Below are positions 51,973 through 59,832 of a DNA stretch of 59,933 nt, in pieces (the first letter of the stretch is position 1; each line of letters starts with the position of its first letter). The notes under the pieces were generated by a model, which saw only the letters and a list, made by a program, of their open reading frames with translations, had not been told where the DNA came from and ran no database searches. The translations under genes were made by a program, and so were the position numbers. The stretch comes from Arthrobacter sp. (lineage in GTDB: Bacteria; Actinomycetota; Actinomycetes; Actinomycetales; Micrococcaceae): positions 1 through 59,933 of the forward strand of contig JAHFUZ010000029.1 of NCBI GenBank assembly GCA_023264815.1. The letters run 5' to 3'.

Positions 51973-52428
51973 TTAAGGACGCTCAACAGTTTCGGCGTCA
52001 TCAAGCCATTCGATCGTTTCCTTGCCGAGTCCGGCGGCGATGGCAGTTGCAGTCTCACGCCAGGCATTGAGTTCCGCAATGGCCAGATGCGGCTGGTTGG
52101 TTGCGAAAGAGGCTCGTGCTGCCGCCACGATCTCCGAGGCGCATGTTTCCCGGTCCATTTGGCTCAGGGCAAGCATCCAGGGAAATCGATCACTCATGCG
52201 GTTAGCAAGCGTCCCCTCTGTACTGGTGGTAACAGCAATTAACTGCGCGGCCAGTTCCAGCAGTGACGCACGTGCCCGGTCTGCACTCTCGGACATGAGC
52301 ACCAGATGCTCACCGTCGCGTCGAGTGATTTGAATCGGGTGATCCGCTGCAGCGGCAAAGGCCTCAGCGGAGGCGCGGCTTAGTTCGGAAGACTGGAACG
52401 TCGTTCGGGAAGTGGCTAATGCGCTCAT
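51973..52428 (-). CDS. antitoxin of the RelE-like pair
   Basis: The 151-residue protein has a short N-terminal Phd/YefM-like segment (TTFQSSELSRASAEAFAAAADHPIQITRRDGEHLVLMSE, residues 10-48), the part that binds DNA in this family. A helical C-terminal region with tryptophans and many acidic residues (WRETATAIAAGLGKETIEWLDDAETVERP) would hold the toxin. It is longer than classic Phd antitoxins (70-90 residues). It is 3 bp upstream of the toxin gene, and a strong dyad at 52439-52462 lies 11 bp before its ATG, as expected for autoregulation. Confidence 0.82.
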   Translation of the reverse strand: MSALATSRTTFQSSELSRASAEAFAAAADHPIQITRRDGEHLVLMSESADRARASLLELAAQLIAVTTSTEGTLANRMSDRFPWMLALSQMDRETCASEIVAAARASFATNQPHLAIAELNAWRETATAIAAGLGKETIEWLDDAETVERP

Positions 52429-52438
52429 ACATTTACAC

Positions 52439-52462
52439 TACTTCAGATCATGTTCTGAAGTA
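52439..52462. promoter_or_regulatory. operator-like dyad before the RelE-type antitoxin
   Basis: Perfect nine-base arms TACTTCAGA and TCTGAAGTA around TCATGT; 22 of 24 positions are symmetric. It lies 11 bp before the antitoxin start. Confidence 0.7.
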
Positions 52463-52742
52463 TAGCCAGCTGTCCCTGCAGCCACCCACGTTTTGAATGC
52501 CTGCCCATGTAGGTCATGCCGATTGATTCCCCGACGGTGATGAACCCACAGGCGCTCCGTCGCCGCTCGTTCACTCTGATGGCCCACTGATGTCTTGCCG
52601 GGTGGTCTCGCGTGGACCGGGTTCGCTGCAGCGCGCCCGCAGGTTTGATAAGCCCGTCGTGCCGCTCAGAGGTCGTTCCGCTATCCGAACGACATCCCAC
52701 CGCAGAGAGCCTCGGTGCCGATCGAAAACAAAGCAGACATAA

Positions 52743-52760
52743 GTGTGGACAATGTCAACA
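52743..52760. repeat. palindrome copy (GTGTGGACAATGTCAACA)
   Basis: One arm base differs from the consensus (TCAAC for TCCAC). The left flank AACAAAGCAGACATAA matches the copy at 48706, and the right flank CTCTTTGGCAGGACAAA matches the degenerate copy at 46414, linking the three. Confidence 0.75.
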
Positions 52761-53093
52761 CCTCTTTGGCAGGACAAATCGAGCACCCTCAGCGTCTGAG
52801 CGGTAAATAGAAGACGCTTTTGCAGCAAAGCCGCACCAATGTCGGTGTCGTCATGTCGTACCCGTCACCAGGAACCATGAATAGGTGTTGGCCCCCCACG
52901 ACCAACCCGACAAAACCGGCACGAGGAACCGCAAGAACCCACCCACAGCAGGAGGAAGGCCCACCAGCCAGGGTCTTGAAACCGCCACCCCACACACCTG
53001 AACAGGCCCCGCGGCGGCCAGGCCACAGCCCGCGACCCAACCCGTCAGAGCGACGCGACCACAAGCTTTGTACACACGTCAAAGCAAAATCGC

Positions 53094-53247
53094 CTCTGAC
53101 GAGGGAAAACGTCGTGCCCGAGGTGGGACTCGAACTGCATTCCCGGGCCTGTAAACACTGGGAAGCCGCGGAAACATGCGGAATCCGGCCCGATCCGACC
53201 CATCTACTGCCCGGTCTGAACCCAAACGTGTGGACAGTGTCAACACC
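53094..53247. repeat. long direct repeat, right copy (decayed tRNA-Leu 3' half plus palindrome)
   Basis: Exactly 6,530 bp to the right of the left copy, same orientation, with no gaps in the alignment. The tRNA-like part (CTCGGGCAC acceptor, TTCGAGTCCCAC T arm) lies at 53114-53140 in minus orientation. It ends in GTGTGGACAGTGTCAACAC at 53228-53246. Confidence 0.75.
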
Positions 53248-53388
53248 CCCAACCTGGAAAGGATTTGTGACGCCAGGCCTCAGGCTCATATCCCACTTAC
53301 TACGCCCGGTCCGCCGGGCGGGGCCAGGGCCTGGTCGAGGTTTGCGCGTGCACTCAAATTGTCTGTGGCGACTACTAAGGTCGATGGC

Positions 53389-53745
53389 ATGGAACCTATC
53401 TACAACGCCCATGGGGCAGTAATCGGCTGGTTGGATGACGATGCGATCCGCGGATTGGATGGCGCGGTCGTCGCTTGGACAAAGAACGGGACGCTGTTCG
53501 ACCTGAGTGGATCCGAATTGGGTAAGTTCTCCAATGGATTCCTGCGATTCGAAGGCGCCCCATTTGCTTTTGTCACGGGAGCCCATTCGGGCCCAGTGTT
53601 GCCGGTCCCTTCGATCACGCCGGTTCGGCCCGTGCGGCATGTCCGTCCGGTTCGCCCAATATTTTCAATTCCCTCTGTTTCGCACGTCCACTCATACAGC
53701 TGGAGTCATCGGGCAGCCGGGGACGTCGTTCCAGGCCTTCGCTGA
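53389..53745 (+). CDS. 4-fold beta flower-type small protein
   Basis: The 118-residue protein starts at ATG 53389, after the right long repeat. It has four short repeated beta units: PIYNAHGAVIGWLDDDAIRGLDGAVVAWTKNGTLFDLSGSELGKFSNGFLRFEGAPFAFV. Each carries a small-Gly turn and a terminal aromatic, the pattern of the 4-fold beta flower family. The tail is Pro/Arg/His-rich (PSITPVRPVRHVRPVRPIFSIPSVSHVHSYSWSH). The function of this fold is not established; it is found in many bacterial accessory regions. It lies alone on the plus strand in the island. Confidence 0.72.
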   Translation: MEPIYNAHGAVIGWLDDDAIRGLDGAVVAWTKNGTLFDLSGSELGKFSNGFLRFEGAPFAFVTGAHSGPVLPVPSITPVRPVRHVRPVRPIFSIPSVSHVHSYSWSHRAAGDVVPGLR

Positions 53746-53771
53746 GCCAGAGCCTCTTCCATCACCGAGAT

Positions 53772-54218
53772 CAGGCTCTGGAGAATCGTTCAGCAAGGAA
53801 TCGTGGCATCGGCTGGATTAGGGATACCCCGATCACGTTCACGACCTGTCCTGTTGCATCCAGGACTGCCACCGGCACCGGCACAGCCAAGTCAGATTGG
53901 GAGTGGGCAACTGTAGTGTTGCGGTACTTCCGAACAAGATCGTGGACGGGTTTGAGAGCAGCTGGCATAGCTGGGATCCTGCCATCTGGTTCAGACGCTC
54001 ACGAACCTTGGAGAGTATGAACGGGCGGATGTAGGCCGTGACGGCGTGAGGGGTCAGCGGTACCCAGAGTGAAGACTCTTCACCGGCTTCCAAGGCCTGC
54101 GCCAAGGCCTGGGAAGCCTCCGAAAGGTCTCTTGCATGGCAGGTGAGGGGTCCACCAGCAGTCTTGTGTCGTCCATGCCCGGCAGAACCGCATAACCCGA
54201 TTGTTCCAGCTTCACAGG
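53772..54218 (-). pseudogene. frameshifted gene with an RX5H motif
   Basis: Three consecutive minus-strand frames join into one protein. The first is VKLEQSGYAVLPGMDDTRLLVDPSPAMQETF from GTG 54218. The second is SEASQALAQALEAGEESSLWVPLTPHAVTAYIRPFILSKVRERLNQMAGSQ. The third is MPAALKPVHDLVRKYRNTTVAHSQSDLAVPVPVAVLDATGQVVNVIGVSLIQPMPRFLAERFSRA. Two single-base changes, near 54125 and 53970, would break it. RNTTVAH fits the RX4-6H signature of HEPN-type ribonucleases, but the fold is not certain. It follows the membrane protein gene at 54261-54908 by 42 bp, so the two were probably an operon. Sequencing error is an alternative to true decay. Confidence 0.6.
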
Positions 54219-54260
54219 GGTCTTCGCCGTTGGAGCTGATCCTTCGGGTGTGCCACCGCC

Positions 54261-54908
54261 CTACGCCGCGTTGCCGAAGATCCTCCGCTGGACCGCGAGA
54301 TTGCGACGCAAGTCGACGACGGCCTCATTCCGGCCTGGTTCCTGGCTCTGTGCTTGTTCCCGAAGCTCGCCCAGATCCATGCTGTTCACGTCGGCAAGTT
54401 TGCTCGTGTACTCGGCCACGAACTTGACGACCGATTTCCCTTGCCCCTGGCTGAAGTCCAGCGTTTCGCCGTGTTCCTCGAAGTACTGCCTCACTCCGTC
54501 AAAATCCGAAATGAGCTGGTCGATGATTTCGACATCGAGGCATTTGTCACGAATCGCCGCCCGGTATCTGTCCCATGAAGCCCCGAAAGTCCTGACACAC
54601 TCCGGCATGGCCAAGCTTCGCTCAGCACGTTTCTTCACCTGTTGGAGTACCACCACTCCAGTCACAGCAACAGCGGCCACGGCAAGAGTGGTGATGACGA
54701 CGGGCTTCCCTGGCAACCCGCGGAAACGTGCCGCGGCACTTGCTACCTTCTCCGCTGTCTCGCCGGCGTCGGGGACTTCCTTCAGGTGCTTGACGATCTG
54801 CTTGGACACTGCGTCACGGACGACGCTGCCTTCACGAATGAGTGTGCCTGCAAGAAGGCCGAGTTCAATGGCCGGCGGAAGGTAGATGCTTGGCTGAATG
54901 ATCGTCAC
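54261..54908 (-). CDS. hypothetical protein with one membrane helix
   Basis: GTG at 54908 is chosen for the GGAGGA six bases upstream. The 215-residue protein has an N-terminal helical part (SIYLPPAIELGLLAGTLIREGSVVRDAVSKQIVKHLKEVP). One transmembrane helix follows (PVVITTLAVAAVAVTGVVVLQQVKKRAE, about residues 68-92). The long soluble helical C terminus contains DVEIIDQLISDFDGVRQYFEEHGETLDFSQGQGKSVVKFVAEYTSKLADVNSMDLGELREQAQ. I do not recognise the family. Membrane-anchored helical proteins paired with a small partner gene are common in defence islands, and here the partner is the frameshifted gene downstream. Confidence 0.65.
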   Translation of the reverse strand: MTIIQPSIYLPPAIELGLLAGTLIREGSVVRDAVSKQIVKHLKEVPDAGETAEKVASAAARFRGLPGKPVVITTLAVAAVAVTGVVVLQQVKKRAERSLAMPECVRTFGASWDRYRAAIRDKCLDVEIIDQLISDFDGVRQYFEEHGETLDFSQGQGKSVVKFVAEYTSKLADVNSMDLGELREQAQSQEPGRNEAVVDLRRNLAVQRRIFGNAA

Positions 54909-55085
54909 TGAGGGTCCTCCACCGTAGGAGCCTTGCACTCCTGGCCGGCTAGATAGTAGGCGTTGTGTCCGTTCGCCCACCCGAGGGCTACTCCCCCACG
55001 ACGAGCGTTCTGCGGTTAGGCTACACGCCCCAACGAAACGTGGCTGCGGGCCCGCCAGCCGGATTCTGTCTGTTCCTAAAACGGC

Positions 55086-55775
55086 CTATGCTTTTCGGCC
55101 CCTCCGGCGACGTACACGGAGCCCTTGGTCCTTCCCGTAACGCCACAGGACCACATCCATGATCCGCAGCTCCGACAACGGCAGCTCCACTTCCGAGAGC
55201 CGGTGAATTTCAGCCAGGCGCTCAGGTAGCCCGGTGCCGTCGGTCAAGAGCCGGTGCCAGTTCATCCATTGGTCATCGGAGTTTTCCGCTCCGCAGACCT
55301 GGCCAATGACCTCATCCCAGATGGGGATCAGGTGGGGCCGTTTCCTGGCCATGATCTTGCTTGCGGTCGTGGGGCCGATGCCCCAGCGGTTGTTCTTCGT
55401 GCTGCGGAGTTCTCTCCAGAGCAGGGCTGCGGGACCTTGGTCCGTGAGCAGGGCTTCGGCCTGGTCATGGCTGAGGCTGCTCAGGGCCGTGTCGGTGGGG
55501 ATCTGCTCCAGCAAGTCGGTGATGCGCGTTGCTGTTTCCGGCTCCGCAAGGCCGATCATGGCCTTCGCCGGGACGGTGACGCTCAGCATGGAGACAGCCA
55601 TGGCGTCGCTGTCCGTGATGACGTCCTTGTTTGCGGTGTCTCCGCGGCCGGCCCATTCATCGAAGTAGCTTCCGGTGCTACGAAGCCCTTTCTTATCGCG
55701 TTCGTGGTAGTACCGATGCAGTAGCTTGGCGGTCGCTTTTACATTGTGGTCGCGTAGGACGTCGGGAAGTTCCAC
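55086..55775 (-). CDS. DUF6308-like protein
   Basis: I take GTG 55775, which follows GGAAAGAG; TTG 55796 is possible. The 229-residue protein has a helical N terminus (DVLRDHNVKATAKLLHRYYHERDKKGL), then STGSYFDEWAGRGDTANKDVITDSDAMAVSMLSVTVP and a core GIGPTTASKIMARKRPHLIPIWDEVIGQV. The helix-hairpin-helix-like GxGPTTASKIMARKRP stretch could bind DNA. A basic tail ends it (RVRRRRGRKA). It matches DUF6308 in outline; the function is unknown. It lies 25 bp downstream of the gene at 55801, on the same strand. Confidence 0.75.
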   Translation of the reverse strand: MELPDVLRDHNVKATAKLLHRYYHERDKKGLRSTGSYFDEWAGRGDTANKDVITDSDAMAVSMLSVTVPAKAMIGLAEPETATRITDLLEQIPTDTALSSLSHDQAEALLTDQGPAALLWRELRSTKNNRWGIGPTTASKIMARKRPHLIPIWDEVIGQVCGAENSDDQWMNWHRLLTDGTGLPERLAEIHRLSEVELPLSELRIMDVVLWRYGKDQGLRVRRRRGRKA

Positions 55776-55800
55776 TGTGCTCTTTCCAGTCCTCAAGAGG

Positions 55801-56142
55801 TCAACCGCTAATCAGGTCGAAAAGGTCTACATCGTCGTCCATTTCGACACCCCGGACCAGGTCCAGGGGGATCGAATAGCCGTCCCACGAGTTCTTGGTC
55901 TTCGCATCCACCAAGGCATTGATGACCTGATTTTCCAGTGCCCCGTGATCTTCCGTCTCGATGCGCTTGCCCTCAGCGTTCAGGATGATCCCTGCGTAGA
56001 GGTATGGGGCATCGGCCCCTGCGTCATTGACATGTATGTGGGCATGTGTGGCGCCCGGTACTGCATCGCGTAATGCGGCAGCTATCTTCGGAACGAGTTC
56101 TTCACGCAAATTGGTATCGAACTCCGGATTCCACCAAGTCAT
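55801..56142 (-). CDS. hypothetical protein, partner of the DUF6308-like gene
   Basis: The 113-residue acidic protein starts at ATG 56142 (GGTGGGGG upstream). Visible elements are WWNPEFDTNLREELVPKIAAALRDAVPGATHAHIHVNDAGADAPYLYAGIIL and a tail ending in VEMDDDVDLFDLISG. The single-domain alpha/beta layout with an acidic end suggests an inhibitor or partner of the basic DUF6308-like protein encoded next. That would resemble an antitoxin-toxin or immunity arrangement, but this is inference; the family is not recognised. Confidence 0.65.
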   Translation of the reverse strand: MTWWNPEFDTNLREELVPKIAAALRDAVPGATHAHIHVNDAGADAPYLYAGIILNAEGKRIETEDHGALENQVINALVDAKTKNSWDGYSIPLDLVRGVEMDDDVDLFDLISG

Positions 56143-56353
56143 GCCCCCACCTATCACTCGTCGTCGGCCGGGTTCGTCCGCCCTGCGTACCAGCACCCTA
56201 CCGCGGCTCAGGACCGCGACTGTTTGATTGGTGCAGCAACACGACCAGGGTCAGAAGCCAGGCGAGCTATGAAATCTGCTTGGGTACCGTGACATGGAGA
56301 TGACCTCGAAGGAGACTGGCAATTTCCCTTTCCGGCCGTGAATAGGATGAAGC

Positions 56354-57016
56354 ATGGGGAAGAGAGAAATCCGGGCCAGGTCCTTCAAGAAGTCCTTGGA
56401 GGCCGCCGGCTACAGCGTGGGCTGGAAGCCAAGGAAAGCCGTGGTCCCGTGGGCGATTATAGAAGCGCTTCCCGCCTCGGCCGCGGACACGCTGCTGGCT
56501 ATTTTCCGGGACCTGGGTGGTGTGCCGACCCACGAGGCAGCCCTGGCACCCAGTGGATGGGACATGCAGGCTGATCAGATCCTCATCGAGTTTGACGAGG
56601 ACCTCCATTTCAACAGATACCGGACCATTTCACTCGCCACGCCGTGGGCTTCCGACCTGCCCTGGTCCATCTCCTACGACACCTACTCCACGGGGATGGA
56701 GGGTATGTGTCTGAAGGCCGGGAGTCACGGCGGAAAGTGGGCCAGCCCCTCCTCGGACCGCATGTTCGGAAGCTCCGATGAGGAAGGGGTTCTCGACCCC
56801 CAGGGCTCTTCCCGCTGGAAGCAGCGGGCCATTTACGACGCGATCAAGGATGCGTACGCGCTGTACTCGCCGGAGGTGTCTCTGGCCAGGGTCTCGATTC
56901 ATGACCAGATCGGCGACGTGAACGTAAACCAGGCGATGAAGAAGGAGATTCTTCTGGAGCCGGAAGCACTAAGGGCATTCCTTTCAGCAAGGACCATTCC
57001 CGGGGTGCGGCCCTAG
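56354..57016 (+). CDS. conserved hypothetical protein (DUF7255-like)
   Basis: The 220-residue protein starts at ATG 56354 (AGGATGAAG upstream). The N-terminal KREIRARSFKKSLEAAGYSVGWKPRKAVVPWAIIEALP is basic. The central part DQILIEFDEDLHFNRYRTISLATPWASDLPWSISYDTYS resembles the conserved core of DUF7255, where an acidic-aromatic pattern is followed by several cysteines in other members; here only one cysteine (MCLKAG) is present. It ends in a helix (NVNQAMKKEILLEPEALRAFLSARTIPG). The function is unknown. It is flanked on both sides by divergent or convergent island genes. Confidence 0.7.
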   Translation: MGKREIRARSFKKSLEAAGYSVGWKPRKAVVPWAIIEALPASAADTLLAIFRDLGGVPTHEAALAPSGWDMQADQILIEFDEDLHFNRYRTISLATPWASDLPWSISYDTYSTGMEGMCLKAGSHGGKWASPSSDRMFGSSDEEGVLDPQGSSRWKQRAIYDAIKDAYALYSPEVSLARVSIHDQIGDVNVNQAMKKEILLEPEALRAFLSARTIPGVRP

Positions 57017-57159
57017 ATCTGCAAAACCGCCACGTCCACTTCAAGTCCCAAACCGAGTGAGCTCCGCCTCAACCCGGACGGGCTAGTTTGCCCGACGCGG
57101 GTGCTATGCAGGTTCGGCCGAACCCATACCTGACCCAGATGGAGGACGAAGTCAGGGGC

Positions 57160-58596
57160 TTACTTCAGGCCTTCAACAGCCGCAAGGAAATCCTGATAGC
57201 TGATGACCGGTACACCCGTACTCAATGCCGCAACGACTTTCGCATTCGGGCTGCCGCCCGGAGGAGCAACGAGCGCCGAAGTAATCGAGGTGACGGAACC
57301 TGCGACGCGGAGTCCGACTCCTTGAGCCAGCATTTTCCACTGGGCCCGGGACTTCTCGGGGCCCGATCCAGTGAAGCAAACGGTATCGCCACGATTCAGT
57401 ATCAAGTCGGAAGACGGCAGGACCCGCACGGACCTGTTGCGCTTCCAATCCTCGATGAGTTCGCGGTCAAGGGTGATGGCGTTGGCCGCTTCGATGTAGT
57501 CTCCCAGCCGAACATTTATGGGGGCACTGTCGTCCCACATCTCGGTCCATCCGCTGATGGCCCGATCTGTAGGTAGGCCCGTAGCGGGCCACGGCACCAT
57601 GGCATTGAGGACTTCTTGTTCAACCCAGAAGGCAGCACCCCGGTGGGGTACTTCAATGAGCTCAATCAGCTGGCCACCCGCAAGCCGGTGTCTGTCCAGG
57701 CGTGAATCATTGCCGCTGTTAGTAATTCCGACCTTGTATGCATGCCAGTCCGGAAAGTGGAAGAGGTACACGCGGTGAGGGTTCGATGGATCCGCGGCGC
57801 CATCACACACATAACATGGGACGGCGCCCCTGTTTAGGCGACGCATAGAAATCCGCCTGGGTGTCTCACAGCGTGCGCACCTGGCTGCTTGAACAGTGTC
57901 GGTTCCTGCCTCTGGCTCAGCGACGGACATGCCATGGGACGAAAACCCGACAACGACATCTGAGGCGCAGATCCCTTTGTTGCGGTTGTTACAAATCGGG
58001 CAAAGGCACCAGTGACCAGATAGCTCCGCGGCCAAACGGCCGGGCAGCTCTACGTGCTCGTAGCCGCAATTCAGGCACTTGATGGCAATGGGGTCCATGC
58101 CGTCATTGTGTTCTGCAGTATCGAACAATAGGTCATGGTGGAGCATCCCAACGGTCGCCTGAATGCGCTCCTTGGGCCACCACCATCTCCTCACCGATGC
58201 TCGCACCGACGCGTCTGTCGCGAGGAGTTCCCGGTCTGCCTCGCTGAGTCCAGTCGGTGCCTGCAGTGCGGCACCCACAGCCTGATCCAGTTCTGTCTTC
58301 GTCCTGGCGCGGTTTTGCTCGCCCCATTCGCGCCAGTGGCACACTCTGCACACCGGCCCGTACGGCCGCTGATCGAGCACGTACTCGAACCGGTAGGGCA
58401 AGCGAGATTTGCAGGCGATGCACTCTGTACGGCGGTAGGACTTACGGTCAACAAAAGGCTCAAGGGGGATCAGTCCACCGACACGAAAAAGCTGGTCAAT
58501 GCAGTCTAAACACCAGGAAGGTCTGGTGGTGGTCCTAAAAGCCGCAAGCTTGCCACAGCCTTCGGTAGAGCAGACCTGTGTAACTGTCCTTGCCAT
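57160..58596 (-). CDS. zinc-ribbon / GIY-YIG / BRCT fusion protein
   Basis: ATG 58596 follows GGGGGA at seven bases. The 478-residue protein has several zinc-ribbon cysteine pairs: C9/C14 with C29/C32, C59/C62 with C83/C86, C174/C177 with C199/C202, and C240/C243 with C261/C264. A GIY-YIG-type nuclease core comes next: HRVYLFHF (274-281), YKVGIT (287-292), R299/R302 and the glutamate in WVEQEVLNAM (about 324-333). The C terminus is BRCT-like (GDTVCFTGSGPEKSRAQWKMLAQGVGLRV...SPNAKVVAALSTGVPVISYQDFLAAV, 403-475). This suggests recognition and cleavage of DNA with a break-sensing module. The exact order is unusual, and I cannot name a described family. Confidence 0.8.
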   Translation of the reverse strand: MARTVTQVCSTEGCGKLAAFRTTTRPSWCLDCIDQLFRVGGLIPLEPFVDRKSYRRTECIACKSRLPYRFEYVLDQRPYGPVCRVCHWREWGEQNRARTKTELDQAVGAALQAPTGLSEADRELLATDASVRASVRRWWWPKERIQATVGMLHHDLLFDTAEHNDGMDPIAIKCLNCGYEHVELPGRLAAELSGHWCLCPICNNRNKGICASDVVVGFSSHGMSVAEPEAGTDTVQAARCARCETPRRISMRRLNRGAVPCYVCDGAADPSNPHRVYLFHFPDWHAYKVGITNSGNDSRLDRHRLAGGQLIELIEVPHRGAAFWVEQEVLNAMVPWPATGLPTDRAISGWTEMWDDSAPINVRLGDYIEAANAITLDRELIEDWKRNRSVRVLPSSDLILNRGDTVCFTGSGPEKSRAQWKMLAQGVGLRVAGSVTSITSALVAPPGGSPNAKVVAALSTGVPVISYQDFLAAVEGLK

Positions 58597-58791
58597 AATG
58601 TTGTCCCCCAAAACCCATTCAGCCCACCCCTTTCAGGGGTAAGTGCACGCAATCGGATAATGCAATCCCATACCTGCATCATGTACGAGCTAATCATATT
58701 TATTTGCAATGCAGAAGATGAGATAACATGCAGCGAATCATCTTTCCTTTCCGACTATCAAGAGATCACTTGGACTAGCTGGGCCTCTCCC

Positions 58792-59829
58792 TCATGTGAT
58801 GGCGACCCTCGAAATTGAGACCCGAAAGCCGAGATTCAGCAATTGCTGGCCATTTTGCATCAGGTTCAGCTTGCTGAAAAAGGGCAGCCAGTCCGTTCCC
58901 GACCGGCTGGAATTGGCAATCACAGCGTAGGAAACGGAGTACTTGGACCGATCCACGAAGGATTTTCCGTTCGGAATCATTTCGAGCCAGATTGTCCTCT
59001 GGGGTTCTTGTGTTTCCGCTTCCACAACTTTCCGCAGCTCATCACGGAAGGTTCCATCAGCAACAAATGTCGTTGCCGACACTGCGCCTTGCGCAAACAG
59101 ATGACTCAGGGTCGCAGATCGCGTCTTCCTTTTAACGTGTATGAATTCTCCCCTGGCCGAAAGGACGTCGCAGAGCTCGATCCCGCTGGATGCTCCTCCT
59201 GGCCTCTTGATGCGCGCGTCAAGCAGGAGGAGGTCCGAAGGTGCTGAATCGGCTAAACGTGCATTGTATTTTGCCTCAACCTCTCCAGCCTTGGATTCGA
59301 TCAGCGCAGTTACGGGTCCCGGTAAGGAGGAGGCGAATTCATCAACCTTCGCCACCAACGAATCACTCACCACAAACCAGCGGCCTTCAATCAACACATG
59401 CAATTGTGATCCAAGCCGCTGCTCTGTCACCAGGCACTGATAGACGTTCCATCGAGAGTCGAAGTCACCGGAACGGCTAAAGCGTACGGACACGTGGCGG
59501 GTCCGCAGTCGCTCAATCGTAATGTTCGATTTCTCTTCGCCCAAGCGGCCGAGATAGTCATCGAGATCCAGGTCCTCGTACTCCTCCTTTCGAGTTCCCC
59601 CAATCCTGAACGCGTCGACATCCTCCCAGTCGATTGCTTCGGGCATCGCCATGTGCGTGTTGAAGGTGTCGCCGGCGACAAGTTGCTTTTCGAGAAGACC
59701 ATTGAGCTTAGATACGGAATCTGGATCTGTGACTAGCGCCAGGTGATCGATCCACTCGAAGTTCGCTTTGTATGCATCATCTTGGAAGGCTTCATAAAGC
59801 TCCTCGCATAGCTTGGGACTGCTGAAGGT
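58792..59829 (-). pseudogene. TIGR04141/DUF6119 family protein, 5' end removed by an IS element
   Basis: The frame is open from 59829 (SPKLCEELYEAFQDDAYKANFEWIDHLALVTDPDSVSKLNGLLEKQLVAGDTFNTHMAMPEAIDWEDVDAF, residues in order) to the stop at 58792, about 345 codons. A stop at 59830-59832 and the IS end lie immediately upstream, so there is no native start; re-initiation at ATG 59652 could give 286 residues. The rest (GRWFVVSDSLVAKVDEFASSLP, LLLLDARIKRPGGASSGIELCDVLS, FIHVKRKTRSATLSHLFAQGAVSA) matches the sporadically distributed TIGR04141 family, usually over 500 residues and often in defence islands. Confidence 0.8.
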
Positions 59830-59832
59830 TTA

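Larger units (their letters stand above)
52463..53388. other. long gene-poor stretch with repeats and strand-skewed composition
   Basis: About 925 bp without a gene I can support. It contains a palindrome copy (52743-52760), a 200-bp patch at 52860-53060 whose plus strand is strongly C/A rich, and the right copy of the long repeat (53094-53247). A 74-codon minus-strand frame through the skewed patch (52851-53075) encodes a Gly/Trp/Val-rich hydrophobic peptide of doubtful reality. Confidence 0.6.

Noticed and set aside
52851..53075. A 74-codon minus-strand gene in the strand-skewed patch
   Set aside because: There is no clear RBS, no recognisable family and strong compositional bias; kept only as an observation about composition.
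46414..53246. Reading the palindromes as a CRISPR array
   Set aside because: The copies are 0.3-2.8 kb apart with genes between them, there are no regular short spacers and no cas genes.
52789..53640. A 283-codon minus-strand frame across the right long repeat and the beta-flower gene
   Set aside because: It crosses a repeat known to be non-coding elsewhere and is antisense to a gene with recognisable repeats.
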